Shown here: positions 55,232 through 64,000 of the stretch, in pieces
How the letters are laid out: each line of letters begins with the position of its first letter
Numbering within the stretch: the first letter of the stretch is position 1
Assembly (NCBI RefSeq): GCF_008831285.2
Contig: NC_045140.1
Location: forward strand, 289,528-353,527
Direction: 5' to 3'
From: Nymphaea colorata
Lineage: Eukaryota; Streptophyta; Magnoliopsida; Nymphaeales; Nymphaeaceae
DNA: 64,000 nucleotides
Made by a program: the position numbers and the translations under genes
The notes under the pieces: model-generated
The model's database searches: none
What the model saw: only the letters and a program-made list of their open reading frames with translations
What the model was told of the DNA's origin: nothing

Positions 55232-58200
55232 GCTTTGACCTGATGGTGGTGAAATTGGAGGGAGCTGTTAATGCTCTGCCTTGACCGTTGAGAAGAATGC
55301 TCGGGTGTTGATGTCGGCAAGAATATTTGTAGCTTTCCCTAAATACTTGGGCTGTGATTATTCAAGTGATACCTAAGAATTGAGTTTGAAATATGTTGAA
55401 TCTTGGACTGGTTGATTCTAGATAACTGGGCAGGCCTTGTTGGTGTGTAGAGGGAAGTTGACTCGAAAAAAAGAATGATGAAGCTTTTGTCATATAGAAA
55501 GATGGCGTCATGATACTCTTGTCAAGAATGATGAGACCTAATTCTTTTGATATCACAGGGTTTGAACATGAGCAACTTTTGTGGAAAATGCCTGTGTATT
55601 CTGAGGATGGTTACCCTATTTTCTGAGCTATTGAAAGCTCTAAGGTGCGATAAAGATGTTGGGTTGTAGTGCTGGGCCTGGCAGAGTTAGGCATAATACT
55701 TTGATCTGACTTGACCACCAGGTGCTGGTTACCATGCTTCTCATCATGGAATTTGGTGCATATGGTTATCTGGACTTGGACAGTTTTTTTAAATCAATTT
55801 AGCTGCCCAAATTTAAATGAGGTATTAACTCTCATTGCCTGAAAAGTTGTCCTTTTTCCTAATTCTCATTGTTATCAAATCATAAATTATTACTTTGAGT
55901 CACTTTTTTCCTTCTATGGTTTATCATTCTCTTGACTATGCTGAATTACGGAGCTCTTTGAAATCAATGTCTTTCATTTATGGCTCGAGTAGATCCGGCA
56001 AATCGAATTTTCCACAAGTTGCTCATTCTTCTCTGTTTTTATCTCATCAAGTTTTTTTTTCCTTCTTAAGGATGCTTCTGTCTGTCCAACAGGGAGTTCC
56101 TTTTCTTTTCTTTCAGACTAGCCATAAATATCCATGGTACTTTCGAGTTATAGTGATAATATTGCCAAAAAGGAATAACAAATGAAAGCAGGAATTTATG
56201 ACGACATTTTGAAAATATTTCCAGTTTCAATTTCTGGTGGAAATGTTAATTTTGTGATATTATATTTTCTACTATTTATATTTTTGTTTTTCTTAAGTTA
56301 CCGAGATTTTCTCGAGAGAAATAACTGTCCATTTACTACTATTGAAAAACTTTACTAATAATTATGCCACTTTACGTCCCTCTATGCTAACTTAAGATCA
56401 GTGTTGCATGAGATTTTCCACTTGTTTCTTAAGCGGTCCTTCTCTCTATCTCTTTCCCTAAAGGTTCCAGAATGTTGCAGTTTAGGAAGGTCATCATGAG
56501 TGATTTATGATATAGTTCTAATGTTAATGGAAACTGTAGCTGGTTTAACTTTGGTTGGAGAAATCCCTTTTACAAATTTGGAACTTGTAAGCCTACTGGT
56601 TTTCTTGAAGCAATTCCTGGATGAAGAATGAAATCCAGAATCTAACAACCAGCTCAAAATGGTGTGATGTTTTGTTCTCTTTGAAGTGATGAAGTCCTGA
56701 TTGATTGCTATGAAACGCGGATTGATTATTTTTGGAGCACTACTAAATTGTATGCTATATATACTGGAATACGGTGGATTTTCCCAATTCTATGGCCTAA
56801 TTACTATATTTGAGAAATCTTGGATTTAACTGTTTTATCAACTTGAATTCACCAGGTTGTCTTGACCTTAGGTTTTTTGTATCTTATGGCTCTTAATGTG
56901 TAATAGTTGGCCTATATGCTTCCTTTGCTTTATCTTGCTGTGATATCTGTCTTTGTGCATATAGAACCTCTGGGTTATACGTGATTGTGCATTTGATATA
57001 CAGCCAAGTTCATGAAGCTCATACCAATCTGTTATGTACCTGAATTTTAAGCTTTATATACTTATGCAGTTCAAGTCAATAGTTATTGGATTGTCTGACA
57101 AATTGGTGCAAGTCCTAAACTGGAATTCAACTTAATATTGATTGAATGATGTTTCAGATTCTTGTAACAATTAATACGTTTCAAGTGTCTAGAGATGTGT
57201 TGGAATTGATTTTGCATGTTAGGGAGGTCATCAATCTGTGATTGAAGAAGGCCTATGTAGTTTCCATGTTAGGCTATGTTTTGCTTCATAGCTGCAATTT
57301 TTAGTTTGCACAAGTTCTCTCATAGTGGTTCAATTTTTACCCTGATTTCCTCCTCGTTCAGCTGCAAATGAGAGATTGAAAGTGAAGGAATGAATCAGCA
57401 CGAAGCGAACTTGCGGAGTTAGGCGCTCAACTTGATGCTCCTGCAGTCTGGAGGTTGACAATTGTCGCAGGGGTTTCACAAGGTGGACGATCACTACACC
57501 CCTTATTTGTAAATTTTCCTGCTGCTAGGGCTGAATATTTTGCTGTTGCAACCAAATTATGCAGGTATCTGAAGCTTATGCCCGAGCCATATTTCATATT
57601 GGAAAGTTGTTAAGCTACTTGGATCATCTTGCGGTTTGTTACTCTATTGATCTACCGGCATAAGACAACCAACCAGTTGTATGATCATTTCACTGGATGC
57701 TCTCGGGTTCAACTGGACTGACTCTTCACATTCTGGATTCTTTTCAATTTTATTCCAGCATGGCTCCTTACTGGAAGCAAGTTATGTTGAACAAGTGGCT
57801 GGTAAGTCGGGATTGAAAAGCACATATCATGAGAAACCAGTGTGCCGGGGCTCTAAATTGCTGTATCTTGCACCTGGTGAGACTCGTGCTCTTGCAGTTC
57901 TGTTTCTGGCTCTCCTTCCCCAACCTCTTGCCTTACTGTCAAAGCTGTTGTTTTAGAACCCACATCCATGCTTCCTGGTAAGGTTGACACCATCCAAGGA
58001 CCTGTTCGGGAGAGGCTTTGCCTGCATGTTTGCATATATAAATAATAAATAAGTGGAAATCCAAAGGTGCCATTCATCATATCTGCTTAGAAATAAACAA
58101 AGTCGCCATTGAGGCGCGTTTGCAGGAATACTGCCAACATTCATGTTGTATTCACGAACATTTCCTTTTCTCTTTTTAATTCTTGGAAGACCATTTTTAT

Positions 58201-59920
58201 CTTTCTTTCTGTCTTGAGTCTTTTGCAGTAATAATTTTATCGCTATGATGCTGCCGTTTGGCTTTTACAGTTTCCTGGTTATTGCCCGATGCGTTGAGTT
58301 GTCCTTCGAAATCACAGGGTACGTGGGTCCTGGTTCCAAGTTGATCCACACGTTTCTACATTATGCGACTTGTCCTTTCTTAAATAGCTTTTCCATGCAC
58401 GCGATTGCTGGTATTTGAAGAAACCGATACTTTAAGCAAGCAATACTCTGAAACGTAGGCTTGGACCTACTCAGTGACTCATGTTCAATAGGTGTTCCTA
58501 TTTTAAAACCTTCCGGTCGAGTGCAGTTTAAAAGCACAATAATTCACCTGTTGCGTCCTTTTGAAGCAAGCTAGCATTTTCTAACATGTAAAACGAAGGC
58601 TAACAGGTTCCATTGGTTAAAATTTGTCATGTCAATCATGCACGTCTGGAGTCCGTAGGTTAAAATATTGCATGGTTCTTTATATTTAATTCTATCATGC
58701 CAATCATGTAGCTACTCCCACTGTCTCAGTGGTTCTTCTCTTTGATTCATCCAAGCCTCGAATTTTTTATTTCTTTAGGCCTGCACGACCTTTGGCTGAT
58801 TCTCAGGTTGGAATTTTTCATTTCTTTAGGCCTTGTTTGAATACTTATTGAAATCGCGCATTTAATATTGAGTTGTTATAAAGTGGAATAAGAGTTTTAG
58901 GTTCCACCTGCTATATACTACACAAGGTGTAATGACCTAGAACGTTTGTTTCACCTCAAATCTCATCTTTTTCTTCTAAAAATTTTGCATGTTTAAGTGG
59001 AACTCTAATGATGGAACAAAAATACCAAGATTATTTGTTTTTCTTCTTGGATTTTTAAGTCTCAGTTTCACTCCTGCACTTGAATGCCATATGTTCAAAC
59101 GTGGCCGTAGTATCTTTTAAGAAAAGACTCGAAAAAACCCATAGGCCAAATGGCCAATGTGGTGGTTATAAGTGGATTGGTTGGGTTGTCGGCAGCTAAA
59201 TGAAAAGAAAAAGGATCTGGAATGAGTACTTGGAAAATTTGTTTCTGAAAGAAAAAAAAAATTACAACAAAGTGGCTAACATTTGGTCAAATAGTACTTC
59301 TGCGTAACTTTTAAAGTTAACAAATGGACATTAGAAAGCAATTCTGGGCACCAGAGACTTTTTACCTTTATGGAAGTTCAAGGTCGGCTCTTTCTTTTTG
59401 TTGAAAGTTGAGACAAATTCTCAAAGAATAGTTTAAATTAAGAACAATTCCTTCTGGCAAACGATTTTTTTTTTTTTCATTTTGTGTCAAAAATAAAAGT
59501 TAGCGAGCTCTTTTCGAATTTCTCCGGAAAGCTGGTGACTTATTCATTAGCTTCTACAGTTAAAATTGATAGACCGGCGATCGGTGGTTTGCGTTTGATG
59601 GGGATGAATTGCATGAGCCAGAGACAAGAGGAGGCATCTTCGTACTGTCGTTATCAACTCTGACCTGCGACCGTGATCGAGTCCTCAGTTATAGCGACTG
59701 AGTTTGATGTTTCTCCCTGATCGCAAGCTCACGGACAACTGGTCCTCCGACTTGGTCAGCTGATGAGTAAATGGTGCCTCCAAGTTGCTTGCCAATGGTA
59801 ATGGGCAATGACTCAGAGCCCAGTTTCAACTGCAACCCACTGTCTTGAAACGAGCAGTAGAAACTTCCTTTAATGATCGGCGTCATCCACAAAGCTTGTC
59901 GCATATATTATCTAAAGGTA
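55232..59920. other. 3' flank and intergenic; unresolved coding-like bits
   Basis: The 3' region of the zinc-finger gene followed by AT-rich DNA. Fragments at 57365-57600 (LGAQLDAPAVWRLTIVAGVS) and 57780-57956 (LLYLAPGETRALAVLFLALL, ending in TAG) look somewhat protein-like on the plus strand. I could not connect them into a gene or recognise a family. Confidence 0.4.
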
Positions 59921-60095
59921 GGCATCGGGCCGGCTCAGTCCGGCATGGTAAGAACCGGGTTTGGGCTAGATCCATGTCCAAAACTTGGGTTCAGGTTCAG
60001 TCATCAATAAAAAATTATTTTTAAAATATAAAATATATTTTTATTAATAAAATATATTTTTATTAATAAAATATATTTTTAATCATAAAAAAATA
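59921..60095. repeat. CCGG-type phrase followed by a 22-bp AT-rich tandem repeat
   Basis: GGGCCGGCTCAGTCCGGCAT begins a phrase of a kind also seen near 7290-7320 and 21777-21800. It runs into about three copies of AATATATTTTTATTAATAAA (60020-60085). Probably a dispersed repeat with an internal satellite-like expansion. Confidence 0.5.
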
Positions 60096-60742
60096 TTTTT
60101 TAAAAGGTATTAGGCCGAATCGTGCCAAAGTACAGAAAGAGATATTTGCTTTTTAACAATTGTGTAACCGCGTCCTGCTTTGGCATGGCAGCGTTAAAAA
60201 AGTAAAAAAAAAAAAAAAAAAAAGAGTTGACTTTCATTAATTTCGAGGCAAGAGCAATGGTTCAAAAGATCTAAAATTTAAATAGTAATATCTTCAGAGA
60301 CAAGGTATCGGTTGCTGACACAAAGGCTTCCCAATCATGTGAAGGAAGCAATGCCATAAGATTATAGTTCTTGCTAAGCAATCGATCGGAGACTTACGAT
60401 CCACTGAACATTTTTCGACCTCTCTTGCCTTTAATCTCGCCTTTTCAGGGTCTTAAGGTGGATGAGCATCAACTATAATGGCAGTGTCACTTCAACTTAG
60501 GCACTCTCATATCTACTATAGGCACTGCCATCGGCTACTTAAGATCTAGCACTTAGCACTTAGGAGAATCAAATTGAAGACATAATTTCTTCATCTAAAC
60601 CTAACCAGACCAGCTATATACGCAACCGTGAACGTAATCACCTATAGATTAAACAATGCAAGGGCGGCCCGTTCATTGTAACCCTTGATATGGGAAAGGA
60701 GTGAGTGAGTGACCCGGCAGCTTGATTTCCGTTACGTGTTGT

Positions 60743-60938
60743 CAGGGGTAGAGTTAGAAATTTTTCATGAAGCGAGTCGAATTAAAGTTTAAACGTTTTG
60801 ATTAGTGCCGAAATATTTTTTTTTCAAAAATTTTTATATAAAACAAGTGATTTTTTTTTAAATTTACATATAAATTTTATTTAATAAAAAAAAATGGAGC
60901 CGAAGCGGATGCAGGGCCTACCTTGACTCTGCCTTGTG
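60743..60938. mobile_element. Possible degenerate hAT-type copy
   Basis: The left end CAGGGGTAGAG resembles the 27102 element, with an AT-rich body. The right end CCTTGACTCTGCC is a worn match. No clear target duplication. Confidence 0.25.
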
Positions 60939-63148
60939 TGCGGCCACACAATAACTGACCTACTACCACTTTTCACGCATCTGGATATGTCTTGTCTGTG
61001 GAAATCTGTCCAGGACGCACTGGTTTTTTGTGGGCAGCCCTCGCGAAACTTCTCCATTGCTTTTTCTGCTCCAACATATTCGTTACATTGCCATATTTTA
61101 ATAAGTTCCACGCATATCCTGTCAACTACATGTATGATATGCTCAAATGTATCAGAAAATAAGTTTCTGCACAGATTTACATTCTTAGACTTTTACATTA
61201 TATATCACACTTGCAGCAGTTGTGGGTCCAAAAAAAGGGGACCGAGCACTTTCACGCCTTAAAAACCGGTGGCACAGCACAAAATTTAAGAAAGGAGGGC
61301 ACAAATGTACAAGTTTGTAGCTAAGAGAGGGACTTATATGTAAATACATGCAATTGTGGCATACGCAGAAGAAAGTTATACGTTCATGGTGCAAAAGACC
61401 AAAATGACCCTTATGTTAGGAGAAGAAATGCCAAACAAGAAAAATGAAAAAAAGAATTTTTTTTTTTATTAACCAGAATACCTTTATTTTTGGATGATAA
61501 ACTTGTGACAAGTGTTCTCTAATACCCAATACATCCTCTTAATCGGCACCGAGGATGACTTGTATGTTATGGAGAGACATGAAAGGAGCCTCCCTCCTAT
61601 AACAAGGTTTGTATCAGATAGCGCTTAGGTTTCTAAATTATGTTTAGTACCAGGTGGGCCGACCGTCCAACCTTTGAATCTGAATAGGGCCAACTGAATT
61701 CAAATCCAAAAAATATATGGTGTAATTAAATTTTTTTTTTATTTTTTTCAATATAAATTTTTTTTTATTGGCCGGGATAGGGGCATAGCCTAGGCGCCCC
61801 CCTTGCCTATGAGAGTGAGCTTAGTGCGCAACTTATATACGTTTTAAAGAACAAATGAGAAATTTTGGTAATTCTTTAAAAAGGAATGTCCTTTATAGTC
61901 TTTTTATTTTTTCAATTTTCAATGTGAGCTGAGGACATTTTCGTCATTTACCATAATGATGAACAAAATTTTGTGCACCGGTATAACGCATAAAACCAAG
62001 TTCAGCACTTTATGAGTTGATTGAGCTGAATTTTTCAGTAGCTGAAATCATAAATAGCATATACAAACAACGGGCACGCTTTAGAAAAATTCGTATCGAA
62101 CTGGATAATTTGACCGAGATTCGTATCAAATCTCCAATTCGTGGAGACCCAATTTGTTTTCTTTTACCATACTTGTTGTTTGTTTCTCTTTTTTAATCAA
62201 TAAACTGATCCAGATCTGATACTAGCATCTCTTGGCCGATCCACTTGAGAATGGGAATGCAAAATGAGTCAAGCTCCTCATTTGAATACATTCACATAAT
62301 TATTAAATCTTAGAGTTTGATAGTGTATTTAAAAGTTGGATTCGCAAAATATTCCTCAAAATAAAAAAAAAATGGTTCAACGCAATCTTAGGTAAATAGT
62401 ATTGAAACAGCTGAAGTGCTCCTTTGAATGTATTCTTAGCAACATTTATTTTCGTAAAAGCAATAAATTATGTATGGATCAATGTCTAACATGTTCGCCA
62501 ATATGGCTATAAGTAAATTGCATTCATAAATTAAACTCCTCTTGTTTTTACGCTTTCAAAATTAATAAATTATATTGCCAATGTTTGCTAATTCTCATTG
62601 AGAAACACTAAAAAAATAATATCTCGAGTTACCAAAATATTAAAAGCCTCTGCATTTTTTTTCCCCTCCAAACAGAAACATAACAACCGGTGACTGTTGG
62701 TATTTTTTTATTTAGAACTATAAAATGTATAATTACATATTCGCACACAAATTTTTAGCACAAGTAAACGCGCAAAAGAACTAATAAAAATGTTAGAGAA
62801 AAAAAAATGAAAACGAACTACATTTTTCGAGAGAGATACTAAATTTAAATATCAACTGTATAAAATATATACACGTTATCGTTGATACGCAGTAACATTA
62901 AATCCAATTATCTTAAGAAGTTCCTGCTTTTTATGTGTGAAAGTATGCAGATTTTCTACAAAATTGATAGAAACCCAATTGCAGACTTTTTTAGACCATC
63001 ATTAAAAAACTCATTTGGGATAAACTTTTTTTCTATGTTTTATTTCTTTGACCTGTAAACTTGTTTCGTTGTGCAAATCAAAGACAATTTTCTATATGTG
63101 ATTTGTTTGTTAAAATTTCAGGTGGTTCAAAATTTTCATTGTTGTCAG

Positions 63149-63150
<2 letters not shown>
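60939..63150. other. AT-rich intergenic, no gene seen
   Basis: Low-complexity A/T runs and scattered short phrases typical of old transposon debris (for example GGCATAGCCTAGGCGCCCCC at about 61782). No coding sequence supported. Confidence 0.6.

Positions 63151-63218
<68 letters not shown>
63151..63218. repeat. (TA)n microsatellite
   Basis: About 34 AT units, immediately left of a foldback-element relative. Confidence 0.98.
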
Positions 63219-63225
<7 letters not shown>

Positions 63226-63234
63226 ATTATTTTT

Positions 63235-63370
63235 AATTTTATATCGCTAAAAATCACTGCAAAAATATGTACATTGTTGAAAACCGTGACCCAGCAGTTG
63301 ACAGTCGTATTTTGTTGCTATGATTTTTAACAACACAAAAATAAAAAAATAATCATTTGGCCACAAAGGT
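63235..63370. repeat. Diverged foldback (MITE-like) element
   Basis: The left arm ATATCGCTAAAAATCACTGC and right arm TTGCTATGATTTTTAACAAC followed by AATAATCATTTGGCC mirror the arms and flank of the 28163-28492 element. The middle is different. Confidence 0.5.
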
Positions 63371-64000
63371 GTATGCAAAATCTACAAATTTGTTCCTTTT
63401 TGGTCAATTTTTTATGGTTCTGCCCATGGTTATCATCCACCCCACTTGCTTTACCCAGCAAAACGCCCCAAAGCGATTGAATAAAGCGGCCCTGTCATGA
63501 TGCCTACGCATCAAGAAGTGAAGCGTGGATGATCAATTCTGGCACCTGATAAGCGCCGGGAGAAGGCCGCCGACAGTCCTTTCCCTCCCTTCTCTTTCTT
63601 TGCTGCAATAAGGGCTGCTCTCGCCTCTCGCTCTGTCACTTTTTTCTTGGCATTTTTGCTTTTTGACACAACTTAATTTCACTCTTGTTGCAAGATTCTA
63701 ATTTTCATTATATTGTGCCATTGTGTCTCCAAGTAGTCTCTTATAAGAGAAGTATAATCTTTCTAATTTTCTTTTGATTGTCTATATGTTCACTTGATTG
63801 AATTGATTTGATTTTTCTGTTGTATAGCGTCATAAGATAATAGTTTAGAAACTGTTTACAAGCTATTAACAATGATCAACAGAGTTCAATATGCTTTTTT
63901 AATATATTTTTTGATACTATTTTATAGATATTATATACGGTCGTGAAGTGAAGCATCATGTCCCTTTGCTTCGCCTCATCACACCTAACAACATTGGATT
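63371..64000. other. Window end, possible gene-proximal sequence
   Basis: 63480-63640 is locally GC- and CT-rich and may be a promoter or leader, but no reading frame follows before the window ends. Confidence 0.3.

Noticed and set aside
1-64000. CRISPR array, bacterial operon or biosynthetic gene cluster
   Set aside because: Intron-bearing plant genes and transposons only; the tandem repeats lack the spacer structure of CRISPR, and the genes do not share a pathway.
1-64000. tRNA or rRNA genes
   Set aside because: No convincing cloverleaf or rRNA sequence was noticed by eye; tRNAscan-SE and an Rfam search would be decisive.

Overview
The window is nuclear DNA of a land plant, most likely an angiosperm. 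It holds intron-split genes with GT/AG borders, plant-type LTR retrotransposons primed by initiator tRNA-Met, hAT-type miniature elements with 8-bp target duplications, and long (TA)n runs in AT-rich intergenic DNA. The species cannot be told from sequence alone. A 100-N scaffold gap lies at 7345-7444.

Layout. 1-7344: CCGG-rich non-coding DNA, then a decayed Ty3/gypsy chromovirus on the minus strand (gag, protease, RT, RNase H, integrase, chromodomain) with several frameshifts; its 5' part is lost in the gap. 7445-15740: an AT-rich tandem array with units of about 0.98 kb. It is split at 8211-13340 by a structurally complete Ty1/copia element with near-identical LTRs and a GTTCC target duplication. 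15741-24100: AT-rich intergenic DNA with a 316-bp tandem duplication and one possible small exon. 24130-26030: an old copia relic (LTR end, primer site and decayed gag) next to a small minus-strand gene at 26120-26423. 27-29 kb: two hAT-type miniature elements and a foldback element.

29986-36312 (+): a four-exon GEMIN2 (SMN-complex) gene, 714 codons, with a long plant-type N-terminal region that carries two internal duplications. 40895-46374 (-): a seven-exon gene for a 462-residue membrane-anchored, possibly plastid-targeted protein that I do not recognise. 51937-55231 (+): a two-exon gene for an INO80-subunit-D/KANSL2-like C3HC3H zinc-finger protein, with a degenerate Gly/Phe-rich repeat array of nearly 300 residues inserted before the finger. 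The rest, to 64000, is intergenic with microsatellites and worn transposon copies.

The three main genes look like unrelated housekeeping or nuclear and organelle functions (snRNP assembly, a membrane protein, chromatin). They do not form a cluster or pathway. I see no convincing new multi-gene system. The more unusual material is the hierarchical satellite with its repeated peptide-like segment, the repeat-expanded zinc-finger protein, the internally duplicated GEMIN2, and the TE relic abutting the 26-kb gene. Exon borders, residue positions and identities were worked out by eye.
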